From assembly GCF_949987515.2 (NCBI RefSeq), contig NC_082683.1, forward strand, positions 100,117,918 through 100,181,917: a stretch of DNA of 64,000 nucleotides. The letters are read 5' to 3'. This document shows positions 49,050 to 60,261 of the stretch, piece after piece. The notes under the pieces were generated by a model. That model saw only the letters and a program-made list of their open reading frames with translations. It was not told the DNA's origin and did not search any database. Source of the DNA: Delphinus delphis (lineage: Eukaryota; Chordata; Mammalia; Artiodactyla; Delphinidae). The position numbers and the translations under genes were made by a program. Position 1 is the stretch's first letter. Each line of letters opens with the position of its first letter.

Positions 49050-49215
49050 CTAATCTAGGACTTCAGTATGCAGATCGATCTGAGTCAGTAAAAGTTCACA
49101 CATTTATGAGTACTCCCCTCCTGGAAATTTTGATTCAGTGGATATGGTTCAGAATCTATTTCAGACATGGTGCCCCAGTCATTCTGATGGTCTTTAAATC
49201 ATGCTTTGAGAAACA
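49050..49215. mobile_element. hAT-Charlie MER5-like fragment
   Basis: attttgattcagtggatatg, then gccccagtcattctgatggt and tgctttgagaaacatcactc match the central and right part of MER5A-type elements. The left end is decayed. Confidence 0.5.
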
Positions 49216-49791
49216 TCACTCTGACAATTATAAAATGACCTTTATTTTTTATATAACTAGAAATCCTATGCAAAAGTAGCCTCATGTTTATAATCATACC
49301 TCCTATACAAATATAATCTACTATTCAAGCAAAGATCAGAAAACATGCCTCTAAACACACTTATTTTTAAGAGTAGGTATATCCATCCTAAAAGGAACAA
49401 TACTGAGTGAAGAGGAAAAAAAAAAGTCAAAATGTCACATTAAAAGAGCAGAGGAACAATTTTAGGAAATTAAAGTTTTAATCTTAATTCTACCATTGTC
49501 TCTTATGATTGTGGGTACATAACAAGCTCCTTTGTTTTGCACTTCTCTAAAATGAATTGGTTGGACTAGGTCAGAGATTCTCAACCCAAAGTATACAATG
49601 GGTTTAATGACATCAAAGAAACTCTTAAAATTTAATAAAAAATTAGACATTTCTCCAAAGAAGACATACGGATTTCCAACAAACACATGAAAAGATGCTC
49701 AACATCACTAATCATTAGAGAAATGCAAATCAAAACCACAATGAGGTATCACCTCACACTGGTCAGAATGGCCATCATCAAAAAATCTACA

Positions 49792-49981
49792 GGGCTTCCC
49801 TGGTGGCGCAGTGGTTGAGAGTCTGCCTGCCGATGCAGGGGACACGGGTTCGTGCCCCAGTCTGGGAAGATCCCACATGCTGCGGAGCGGCTGGGCCCAT
49901 GAGCCATGGCCGCTAAGCCTGCGCGTCCAGAGCCTGTGCTCTGCAACGGGAGATGCCACAACAGTGAGAGGCCCGCGTACT

Positions 49982-50007
<26 letters not shown>
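49792..50007 (+). mobile_element. Young short-form CHR SINE nested in L1
   Basis: gggcttccctggtggcgcag to cgcgtactgc plus about 26 A. The flanks aaaaaatctaca at 49780-49791 and 50008-50019 are identical. Confidence 0.95.
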
Positions 50008-50016
<9 letters not shown>

Positions 50017-50140
50017 ACAAACAATAAATGCTGGAGAGGATGTGGAGAAAAGGGAACCCTCCTGTACTGCTGACGGGAATGTAAATAGATATAGCCACTA
50101 TGGAGAAGAGTATGGAGGTTCCTTAAAAAATGAAAAATAG

Positions 50141-50444
50141 GGCTTCCCTGGTGGCGCAGTGGTTGAGAGTCTGCCTGCTAGTGCAGGGCACATGGGTTCG
50201 AACCCTGGTCTGGGGGGATCCCGTGTGCCGCGGAGTGGCTGGGCCCGTGAGCCACAACTACTGAGCCTGCGCGTCTGGAGCCTGTGCTCTGCAATGGGAG
50301 AGGCCGCGATGGTGAGAGGCCCGCGCACCGCGATGAAGAGTGGCCCCCGCTTGCCGCAACTAGAGAAAGCCCTCGCACAGAAACGAAGACCCAACACAAC
50401 AAAAATAAATTAATTAAAAAAACAAACAAACAAACAAAAAACCC
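50141..50444 (+). mobile_element. CHR SINE, long form, nested in L1
   Basis: ggcttccctggtggcgcagt to acccaacacaacaaaaataa with an A-rich (caaa)n tail. The flanks aaaaatag at 50133-50140 and 50445-50452. The L1 reading resumes exactly after it (aactaccatatgacc). Confidence 0.92.
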
Positions 50445-51324
50445 AAAAATAGAACTACCATATGACCCAGCAATCCAACTACTGGGCATATACCCTGAGA
50501 AAACCATAACTGAAAAAGAGTCATGTACCACAATGTTCACTGCAGCACTATTTACAACAGCAAGGACATGGAAGCAACCTAAATGTCCATCGACAGATGA
50601 ATAGATAAAGAAGATGTGGCACACACATACAATGGAATATTACTCAACCATAAAAAGGAACAAAATTGAGTTATTTGTAGTGAGGTGGATGAAGTCTGTA
50701 TGAGTCTGTTGTACAGAGTGAAGTAAGTCAGAAAGAGAAAAACAAATAGCATATGCTAACGCATACACATGGAATCTAAAAAAACAGTACTGACGAACCT
50801 AGTGGCAGGGCAGGAATGAAGATGCAGATTTAGAGAATGGACTTGAGGACACGGCAGGGTTGGTGGGGGAAGCTGGGATGAAGTGAGAGAGTAGCACTGA
50901 CATGTATACACTACCAAATGCAAAATGAATGGCTAGTGGGAAGCAGCCGCATAGCACAGCGAGATCAGCTCAGTGCTTTGTGACCACTTAGGGGACCACT
51001 TTGTGACCACTGTGGGATAGGGAGGGTGGGAGGGAGGCTCAAGAGGACAGGATATGGAGATATATGTATACATATAGCTGATTCACTGTGTTGTACAGCA
51101 GAAACTAACACAACATTGTAAAGCAATGATCTAATGAAGATGTGAAAAAAGAATTTAATAAAAATTGTACGTGTATTTTTCTGGGACAGGAAGATACACA
51201 GCATTAATCAAATTCTCAAACGTATCAATGACCACCCCTCCCTCCACCCCACAACTGATTAAGAAAACTGTTGTCTTTTAGTTTTAAAATTATATGATTC
51301 TTACAAATGGAACTCTAGGCATAC

Positions 51325-51489
51325 TTGTCTTTGGAGGTGTGGCTGCATCATGGAATACTGAGGGCCACTGTGCCTGGGTATCCCTGGTATTCGGGCAGCA
51401 TTCTGAGCCAATCTCATCTGATGGGCTTGGAAAGCTCCACAGTTCATGTTGCCTCTTTGCATTGCTTGCACACTGATCAATCTTGGAGG
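51325..51489 (-). CDS. TRIM33: TRIM33 exon 10: middle region
   Basis: This 165-nt exon has 55 codons in phase 0 and starts PPRLISVQAMQRGNMNCG. It is rich in Gln, Met and Arg and ends SMMQPHLQRQ. The acceptor is ttttgcag/CCTCCA and the donor is CAA/gtatgc. It follows the GC-AG intron of 611 nt. No fold is assigned to this stretch and it is probably disordered. Confidence 0.96.
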
Positions 51490-52100
51490 CTGCAAAAGGC
51501 AGAAATTGCCATTTATGTAATAATATTTATAAATTTATCTTTCAATTATAAAACGTTATGATAAGAATACTTTTGTCAGGATAGAAGGGCATAAAGTAAA
51601 AAGTGTAAGTCATTTTCCTCATCTCTTACCCCAATCTCCTTCTCTCAGTATATGTGTGTTTTAAAGCCTATCAGCGTTAACTTAATCAACCACAGATTAA
51701 TAGTTTTGATTTGGATGGGAGACAGCAGGAAAGATAATAGGGATGGGAATGATTTGAACAAAAGCCTAAAGAACGTGTCAGATCTTAGGAGGAAACAACA
51801 TGGCTCTTTGGTCCAAAACCACACGTTTAAACAAAAAAGATCTGGTATAGAGGGATAAAAACGTGTATACCTCCACAGTACTAGTGAGTTAATTTTGTTT
51901 CCCATCATAAGTATTTACTTCTTGTCCTTCCTCACACCTCCCCCACATCCCTGCCATACCCAAGGCAAATGTTTAAACTGATCTTTGACCTCTGTCCCCA
52001 TCAGTAACTTTGAAATGTGTAACTCATCTATATAGGACAGAGTATAGCCTCAAGGTCTTCATAATTTATATCAATAGTGCAGTGATATAATAATACTCGC

Positions 52101-52375
52101 CTGTTGTTGTAACATCTGAGGGGCTGCTTGTCTAGGGTGCTGCTGTGTTGTTGCTGTTGTTGTTGGTACAGGTGCAGGTGGCTGCTGCATCCTCATCTGT
52201 TGCAACTGCTGATGTTTCTGTGCATACACTTGTTGTTGCATGTGCTGGAGTCGAAGCTGTGCTAAGTTAATCTGTCCAGGGGTTTTACTAATGTGGTTTG
52301 TCCCTGGCGGAACTTGCCCAACTACAACATTAGGAGTATAACCAGGAGCTGGTTTACTCTCTATTACTAGATTAC
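52101..52375 (-). CDS. TRIM33: TRIM33 exon 9: Gln/Pro/Thr-rich middle region
   Basis: This 275-nt exon has 2 nt completing the split Gly codon and then 91 codons. It starts NLVIESKPAPGYTPN and ends QAAPQMLQQQ. The composition is low-complexity Gln, Pro and Thr, with a Thr tract interrupted by one Ala (TTTATT) encoded by ACA/GCA repeats at about 52143-52165. The acceptor is ttcag/GTAATC. At the 3' end the frame and the next exon place the junction directly after CAG, where the intron starts gcgagt. This makes it a GC-AG intron, because no nearby GT preserves the frame. The middle region of TRIM33 is reported to contribute to SMAD binding. Confidence 0.94.
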
Positions 52376-52929
52376 CTGAAGGATTTAAAAAATGAGAATA
52401 ATTTGCATGTAATCAACTAACATCTACTTTGTGGTTAATCATTATATTTTCCTCTTTCCTCTGACAACTATCACCACTCAAAGTTTCCAACAGCACAGAA
52501 GGGATGGGAGCTACGTTTAAAGATGATGAAGATCAGAAACCTAATATAGTCCAAAGCCAATTCATTGACTTTTGATTACTCAGAATAATATATTATCTGC
52601 CCTTATTTTTCACACAGATGTTCAGAAAATTAAAGAGCTGAAAGAGACAGTATTAGAGGAGGCCCATCTAGGCAGTCTAAATCATCTCTAGCCTGAGAAG
52701 ATTCAAGGATACTCAAGATCGCTAATACTGATTCCACCTGCCTTTGGATTGTCAAAATGTGCAGGGCAGAGTACTATATTGCTACAAAACTGTCTTCTGT
52801 GGAAATGTTGAATGTTTTAAACTACTTATACCCTTGGAGATGACAAATTCTCCTTCCTTTTTACAGAGCCAGGTACTTTCTAGGGATAGAAGGCAAATTT
52901 TAGTAAGGTTTGATCTAAGGTAGAGTTGG

Positions 52930-53095
52930 CAAACCTTTTTCCTGTAATAAGCCAGATACTTTAGGCTTTGCAGGCCACATAAAATCTGTCGTATACTCTT
53001 TGTTTTTTACTTGTTTGCTTTTACAACCCTTTAAAATGTAAAAACCAAACTTAGGTACCACGTCACACAAAAATAGTTTGCCGATGCCTGATCTA
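52930..53095. mobile_element. hAT-Charlie non-autonomous DNA transposon
   Basis: The ends are inverted (tagagttggcaaacc and gtttgccgatgcctg), with the body ctttaggctttgcaggccac. An 8-bp-type duplicated target atctaagg/atctaaag sits on either side, as expected for hAT elements. Confidence 0.7.
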
Positions 53096-53831
53096 AAGGT
53101 ATAGCCAAACGAATATACACAAAGATTACATTTTTTTACAAAAGGCTACCCACCTCTGCTTTTACAACTTCCAATGGTGAGGACTTGACTATTTTGAAAA
53201 TGAGTTTAATCAATCTGTAGACAGCTCTAATTGTTGGTTAGTTTTGGGGGGTTTTGTTTTACTTTAAATTGAGCTGGTTTTATATGTCTATCTGTAACTT
53301 TCACCTAAGGCCCTTAGGTCCACACTGTGGAGTAACAAAAGCAAAGTCCATTTGTCTTCCATGTGAAAAGAGCTACTCTTATCTTTCAAACATTCCTCAG
53401 AACATGGCATTCGGACACATCAGCATACTGGATGGAGGTCCTCCTCAAGTGGGCAATTTTGTACAATTAATACATAAGCTACTAAGCATGTAAGAAATTC
53501 TTCCAAAGACTAAAGACCCATTTGGTAAGTTTCTGATATGTAACACTCGATACCAATTTTAAAAGATGTGGGGAAAAAGTTAGAAATGATACATAATTTT
53601 AAAAACTATACAGAGGAGACCCTCAACATTCTTAAAGTAATTTATAATTATATATACTTAAAGATGTAATGAACATAGCTGAAGTAAGTTTCCAATGAAG
53701 AACATATTTTCCAAAAAGTTTACATGTTAGAATGAAGTTTAAAAACTTTAAGTATCTAAAACTTGCTGTAGATGCTTTCTCCTCCTAATTCAGTGTTCCA
53801 AGTTATAGCCATAAAACAAATTATTTCTCAC

Positions 53832-53949
53832 CTAAATTGACTACGTTCTTTGCCCAGAAGGTGGGGTCACAATGGAAACGTATTGCTCCATTAGCAGCAG
53901 GGACAGGATCACACCGTGCTTTCAAAATATGGCGCAATTGAAAAGTAAT
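53832..53949 (-). CDS. TRIM33: TRIM33 exon 8: TIF1 signature region
   Basis: This 118-nt exon has 39 codons plus the first base of a split Gly codon. It starts [15 protein letters not shown] and contains [15 protein letters not shown], a Cys/His/Trp/Phe-rich stretch shared by TIF1 family members. The acceptor is cttttag/ATTACT and the donor is TTAG/gtgaga. The region has a tightly conserved look but no catalytic residues are known for it. Confidence 0.96.
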
Positions 53950-54139
53950 CTAAAAGGGAAAAAATTCATATTAGTCTTAAAATTAAATATCACTTGAGAA
54001 AACATACAAGATAAAGACATGAAAGCTCATGTAACCCCACAGTGTCCATCTCAGATGAGATAGTATCAGTGTTTAAAAAACGATATTAGCAATCGAAGGC
54101 ACATGCTTGAATTTCTGCCATTTCTGGTGATAAACTACA

Positions 54140-54412
54140 TTATACTACTAGGTATCTCCAAAACCTATGATTGACTCAAGACTTACTGTATGATTCCATT
54201 TATATGAAATTCTAGAAAATGAGAGAAATGAGACTAATGGTTGCCTAAGGCCAGGGATAGAGAAAAATAAGAAAACTTTTGTGGGTGACGGAAATTTTCT
54301 GTATTTTGAGGTGATGGTGATAACTTTTACTAAAATTCAAAATCTATACTTTAAACAGATGCAGGTCACTGAATGTAAATAATACCTTAATAAAGTCAAT
54401 TTAAAGAAAAAT
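54140..54412 (+). mobile_element. Old L1 3'-end fragment in TRIM33 intron 7
   Basis: ttactgtatgattccattta, gtttgcctaaggccagggat-like sequence, aaatgtaaataataccttaa. It ends about 20 bp from the donor of exon 7. Confidence 0.55.
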
Positions 54413-54431
54413 AAGATACTATGTGTCTCAC

Positions 54432-54578
54432 CAGTCGCTTGCTGTACAGTAGTGCCGTGCTGCTACCACTAGCAATTGCCCAGTTTGTAAAGTTCATAAC
54501 ATGCTTCACCTGCCGGGAAAGGCCTGTGATGTCATTCTGTTGCTGTAGTAACTTCATCTGTCTTTCTTTTGTAACATT
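54432..54578 (-). CDS. TRIM33: TRIM33 exon 7: end of coiled coil and TIF1 signature region
   Basis: This 147-nt exon has 49 whole codons and is phase 0 at both ends. It starts NVTKERQMKLLQQQND and ends SSTALLYSKRL. The first half finishes the coiled coil. The second half (HVMNFTNWAIASGSS) begins the Trp/Phe-containing region characteristic of TIF1 proteins. The acceptor is tttcag/AATGTT and the donor is CTG/gtgaga. The next intron is short (482 nt) and carries an old L1 3'-end fragment. Confidence 0.96.
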
Positions 54579-56652
54579 CTGAAACAGAACAAGAGGTTCA
54601 CTTTAGAATTCTGTATAAAAAAATCAACTCATAATTTCTATTGCCAGTGAACATAATACCTGTATTTCTTTTTTAAAATGGGATAACTTAATAAGCTCCT
54701 CATTATTTAATGAGTCTATGATCAAGGAAAAAGTCACTAACAAAAGTGGGACCAAAACTTAGTTCTATAGTCCAAAATAGACATTCCACATACAGAAATT
54801 AATGTTAGTGATATCTCCCCTTTCCTTCAGAAGATGAAGAGCCTTTGTTAAAAACAGTGTTTATTAGGCTAATCTAATATATAGAGTCTCTGACATATGA
54901 CATTAGAAATAATTTTATGTAATCTTAACACACTTCTCAGGCCAAAGAAAATTTTGTGGTGCATGGCATGAGGCTGAAATTAAAATCTCTTATTTTCAAC
55001 ATGTAAGGCAAAAGGAGAAAGACGAATTCCAGAGCTCTAGGAGTAGAACTAGGGAAGCTTCTTATATGACAAAAGTTCATAAAGAACAAGGGAGTAAGTG
55101 AGGGTGGAAGGAAAGACCAATTTGAGGAAAGTGCTGCAAAGGAAAAATAAACTGCTTTCTGGGAACAAAAATTCCCAGAAGGGACAGGTGATGTCCTATG
55201 TCCTTTGACATTCAGCATACTGTACAACTTGCCTCTTCGTTCTTAACCACTTTCTTACAAAAATGACTCAACTGGGTTTACTGAACAATTTTTTCCCTAA
55301 GGAAATAAGTTACTCATTTTATAATGTAAATCGATGGATAAAAAGATTCAAATGACAGAAGTTTCATTTACAACTTCCCTGGAAATCATCCCTTTTATAA
55401 AGCTTACAGGAAAACCTCTATCTTACAAAGTTTAGAAACACAGTGCGCTAGAAAACATCTACTGCTTAAATCATTAGTATGTTAGAAATATGTGGCAGAT
55501 TTATCAGTAGGTATTTGTGTATATTTTAGCATTAAGAGGTATCTTTTTAATTCAAAAGTTCTTGAAATGGTTTCAGAACATTACTTTAGACTTATAATTA
55601 AAATGTATTTACTGTAAGTTAAAAGGTATCAAAAATAATTGCTTGCTCATGCTCTCCATTTACAAGGTCCTTCTGAAAACAAAAATCTATTAGGGTTAAC
55701 TGCAACTCAGCTGGATATATAACTGTTGCAAGAGATCTCAAAATTTAACAATATGTGTGAGAGTATTTTTAATTTCACAATTGTGTCTCAACGGCAAGAT
55801 GTATTTCAAAAGACAGAAATTCAGAAATAATTCTCTGTTGACATTTATTTTATTTATATGTAACTGTGTCTAGTATTTCAACAACTTTCTATGAAGGAAG
55901 GGAACAGAAAAAAATCTACTATGAAAAATTTGAGGTTAATAGTAATTAAAAGTTAAATAATCAAATATTCATGTAATTTAAATTGTTACTATTCAATGGT
56001 GCTTTAAACATAACCCGGTATCATCTAAGCCAACTTAAAAGCACAAAATTTTGAGAACCAGCCAACTATGATCAGTAGAGTCTTTGACTAGAACTTAATT
56101 TAGATTTCACAAATTGACTGGATTCTCATCTAGAAATTTACATTCACATATTACTCTCAATATACAACACAAAGACCTAATATAACAAAATTATGAGTAA
56201 ATTTAAAGTTTAAGTTTCAAAATGAGCAGCATTTTTAGCAAAACTATGGAACATTTAAAAAATAAAGTGAAGAACACACATGAGTCAGTAAGACTCCCAA
56301 TATACATTCATATGTAAAAGTTAAATTGAGGACCTATCTTGTGGGGAGGAGAAGAGGGAATGTGGCAGGTCAGCTTTGTCTTCATTTATATCACATTTTA
56401 GTAATAATTCTTTCATTCCTAAGAGAACAACACTATCTCCTAACCGATACATCTAAAGTGTTAAATTGGGCTGCAAAGTAACTAACTTGAGAAAGGCCTA
56501 TTTTCCAACAAAAAACACACAAAAAAATTTTTTTAATTGACTTTACTTTCATACCCACCCCCAACCAATCTAAAAGAGCTTTCAATAAACATTAAAAAAC
56601 AGCTAAAGAGCAAGAGAAGCAGTTTTTGTTTTATTTTGGCTTTGAACCATAC

Positions 56653-56767
56653 CTCTAGCTGCTGTAACAGAGATTTTCCTTTCTTATTAATTTCATTGAT
56701 AAGGGTGAAAATGGCCACTTTAATTTCCTGTTCTACTCGTTTGTTAGTCTCATTTACTTCTTTTATC
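56653..56767 (-). CDS. TRIM33: TRIM33 exon 6: coiled coil, second part
   Basis: This 115-nt exon encodes 38 residues after one base that completes the split Arg codon. It reads [16 protein letters not shown]... and ends [10 protein letters not shown]. It continues the amphipathic helix of the coiled coil. The acceptor is ttcag/GATAAAAG and the donor is GAG/gtatgg, leaving the exon in phase 0. Reading on past the donor gives [10 protein letters not shown] and soon a stop, which confirms the exon end. Confidence 0.96.
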
Positions 56768-58570
56768 CTGAATAAGAGAAATGCATCATTAGGTTATAGA
56801 CTTATCCTATGTCTCTGAATTACCAACTGTTACAGAAATTCATCCAACTGGGCACTTAACCGAGTAACTAAAATTAAACCTTTGTCAAATGTACAACTTA
56901 TGTTTTGGCAGACCTGACCACTCAATTTGGTCCAAACAAGTTATGTATGTAGACAAAGAATGGATTAAATATTTATTAATTTTAAATTAAGTTCATAAAG
57001 GACAGTTTATTAATCTAGATGGCAATCTCCTTTAGTTTCTATGACGTGGATGTGATAAACAACTGACATCAGTGATTGCTGGTTAGTGTCAAATATGGCA
57101 CATTGTTCTTGAGAAGCATTAAGATTAAACAGAACCAATGTGCAAAAAAAAATGTTGCAACCAATACTACTATTATCTTTTGAAACAAGAGGAAGCTTAG
57201 ACGCATTTAGTTTCACTAAAACTACTTCAAATGTGAATTCAGATATACCCCTTCCACAGGTTCTTCTCAAAATGATTTCCTACTGTATACAGTTAAGGGA
57301 ATAAAACATTTTCATTCCTTTTTAAAAAACAGCTGTTAGATGTTTTAGAAACAGGTATAAGCTCCCATGTAGTTATGAAAGTTTTGGTTGTAAATATGAA
57401 ATAGCCAATACCTTGCTATTTATAAAATAGGAAGAGAAGAATTCTACTAATATAAATACATAAAATGTTAACAATCAATCATAAGATGGTAACTTTAAAC
57501 TTTTATATATTCTACTTCTGTACAAACTATAACTGACACTTTCAACTGCTAAAACTGCCTTTCATTTACCAAATTCAAATTTGAATAACTTGAATACACC
57601 GGGTCAAAAATGTAGTTTTCTCTCCTTTGTACTTCAGGCACTGATTTAAAAATTTTATTCAATTTTGTCCTTATCTTATTAAAATGAGTGGAAGACATTT
57701 TTAAAAATGAGAATGCTGATCACTAGTGGTAAGAACACATGACCTTAAAACGATTCAGCCAAAGGTTGAAACCATTAAGCATGCTGAAAGCAAACTCCCC
57801 TGAATTTAAGCATGCTTAAATATATGCTCAATTGTGAAGGCAGCAAAAAAAATGAATGTACATTAAAAAATGGAGAAAGGTCATCGAAGAATCTAACAGG
57901 AGAAGTATAGACATTTTATTACTTTAATACTTTTTTTTTTTTTTAAGCTTTCTGGAGATGAAATAATCTCCCCAACCCTACGCAATCTTGTAAACTTCAC
58001 TTCTCTACACAGATTCAGGGACATATATACAAAATATACGTATAAAAATATGGGATTGCCATATGAATTATCTCACTATCCTTTCTCTGGAAAGGACATC
58101 CATCTGTAATTTATGAGAAGACAGTTATCCCCTCCAATATCATCTATAATATATCAGCAATATAAAAAACATCCTGACATATCCACGAGAACTAACCATG
58201 ACTACTGAATAACTATATATTTATATTATCTACAACCTCTGAGGAGCCTTTATTTTCCTTTGGTATCACTTTTTAATGTGATATTACTAAATTCTTACTA
58301 ATATCTTATGTACTATTTTATAATGTATCAATAATATACAATGTACTATTCATTCATCTTCAATACTTTTTGAGTATTTATTATGTGTCATTTTAAATCA
58401 TCATAAATTAATTTTAGTATTCTAGAAGTCTCAATATTTGTGAATCTGAAGAATAAACACATATCAACCCTATTCATACCTCTAGGAACATATGGGTTTT
58501 AATTATGCCAGCTCCAAGTGTTTGTCTTTAAGGACTCCTTTAAGAGTCCTAATCTTCTTAACCTACTCAC
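56768..58570. other. TRIM33 intron 5 segment, no repeat or exon recognised
   Basis: AT-rich unique-looking intron. A T-run at 57932-57945 and short TA-rich stretches only. Confidence 0.5.
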
Positions 58571-58575
58571 TATGG

Positions 58576-58690
58576 AACTTGGTCCCACTTTGTGGCATGA
58601 AGGATCTTAGTTCCCCAACCAGGGATTGAACCCGTGCCCCCTGAAGTGGAAGCATGCAGTCTTAACCACTGGACAGCCAGGGAAGTCCCA
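58576..58690 (-). mobile_element. Short CHR-related SINE
   Basis: cttagttccccaaccaggga, cgtgccccctgaagtggaag, ending actggacagccagggaagtcc. Confidence 0.8.
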
Positions 58691-58769
58691 GTCCCCCTTG
58701 CTTTATCAATAAATTTAGTTTATTGAGAAATGAACGAAAATAGGATTTTTAAAAACTGACAGTGTTATT

Positions 58770-58905
58770 GATAAAAATAACAACAGCTACAATTTGAGCG
58801 TTTACTATATGCCAGAAACTGTGTTCTCATAATAATACCACTAAGATAAGTACTGTTTTTAATGCTTGTTTTACAGATGGAAAATTAATTTGTCCACCAC
58901 CGTTC
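58770..58905 (-). repeat. MIR SINE
   Basis: cgtttactatatgccagaaa, then taagtactgtttttaatgct and tgttttacagatggaaaatt. Reverse orientation. Confidence 0.6.
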
Positions 58906-59250
58906 ATACTCTCTCCTGTCTTCCACACAGTCTCCAGTTAAAATTTTATAATTCAACTCTCTACACATTAATTGGTTTTTCTACATTTAACTAAGGCTGA
59001 CAAAGACTAGAGCCATATTAATTATAAAATAGTCAAAGATGTATCCTAAAAGAGTATTCAAAATTTGAAGCAATTAAATTCTCTTTAATTAACAATTATC
59101 ATAATCCAAACTCAAACATACCATTTACCCCTCCAAAACAATGTTTTCTATATATGCTTAATATAATATAGAAGGAAAACAATTTAAACTGGACCCATCG
59201 TGTTTAATAATCCTTAAACTGAAATTATAGTTTTAAGGAAACATACTTAC

Positions 59251-59367
59251 CTATTCTGCACCTGAGTAGCTGCAAAATGAACATAATTCTTCTTCTCAAG
59301 AAGCTTAGCCAGTAGATTCTCAATTGCACCTTTCTGGTTTTGAAAAGCTTCTTCTAAAAATTGATAC
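59251..59367 (-). CDS. TRIM33: TRIM33 exon 5: coiled coil, first part
   Basis: This 117-nt exon encodes 38 residues plus split codons at both ends. It begins [13 protein letters not shown] and ends AATQVQN. It is charged, with heptad-like Leu/Ile spacing, and belongs to the RBCC coiled coil that drives TIF1 oligomerisation. The acceptor is tttaaag before GTATCAA and the donor is AG/gtaagt. The first G completes an Arg codon from the upstream exon. It is the most upstream coding exon in the window. I found no B-box exon between it and base 64000, so that part of the gene lies outside. Confidence 0.96.
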
Positions 59368-60245
59368 CTTTAAAACAAAAACAAAAATTACATTTAAAAG
59401 GGAAAATATACGATTTGCAAATGAAAAACTGCTGCATGAGTCAATCTTGAAACCTTACTTAAATGATCAACACTCTATGCTGGCCACACACCCTCTACGT
59501 TACCAGCAACTTTTAACTACCAATCCCCTTTCCCTCTTAACCTGACACTGTGAAGGCACTATTAAGACAAAAAAAATTACTCAAAACTGTTCAAGTGCTC
59601 TTAAATTAGAGTTTTGATTCAGGATTGCATTTTTATAAAAACCTGGTGTAAGCTGTATACATTTTAAATCATAGAATACAACCACATTATACAAAATACT
59701 TTCAAAGGTGGGAAAACCACCCACAGTTCCAACAACATAAAATCACTGCTACTATTGTAATATCTAGTTCCTTAGTCTTTTCAGTCACAATGTATGTGCA
59801 ACTCTGCATTTGACTTTATTCTTTATCTTGTTGTTGCAATCACCCTTGAAATAATTTTTCAGTTCTAGACTGTAAATATTGTCAAACTTTTCCAAAAGGG
59901 TTATATCAATTAAAAACATGACCAACACCAGAGTTTTATTTTAACTTTGTCCGCAAAGTGGTATATGTTAAGATTTGCTAATATTATAATAGTGAAAATT
60001 AGACAGTACAAGACTACAGTTCTTTGTTTGCTAGGAAGGCAGAATGGTTTTCTTTGCTAGTTTTGTTACCTCTGTGTAAATTGCTCATTAAGTCAACAAG
60101 TATTTTAGGGTTTCTTCTATACGCTAGGGATACATGGGTAAAATAAAATCCATTATTGTTTATATTTTCATAATAAATAGGCACAAATATGAAATGATAC
60201 TACACTGTGAAATGAGCTATACTGGAGGCGTACATAGTCTGCAAT
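59368..60245. other. TRIM33 intron 4 segment, nothing recognised
   Basis: Unique-looking AT-rich sequence with no exon or repeat that I can support. Confidence 0.5.
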
Positions 60246-60261
60246 AAGAACACAGTGTCTA

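Larger units (their letters stand above)
49645..51151 (+). mobile_element. 5'-truncated L1 with two nested SINEs and target-site duplication
   Basis: It starts agacatttctccaaagaaga (ORF2 C-terminal part) and ends ctaacacaacattgtaaagc plus a short A-rich tail. The flanks aatttaataaaaaatt (49629-49644) and aatttaataaaaatt (51152-51166) are the target duplication. Young SINEs at 49792-50007 and 50141-50444 split it. Removing them restores a continuous L1 3' end. Inside, ctttgtgaccact is duplicated at about 50978-51010. Confidence 0.9.

Noticed and set aside
52095..52100. A standard GT donor 4 nt downstream of exon 9
   Set aside because: Using it would add 4 nt and break the frame into exon 10, which otherwise joins perfectly after CAG.
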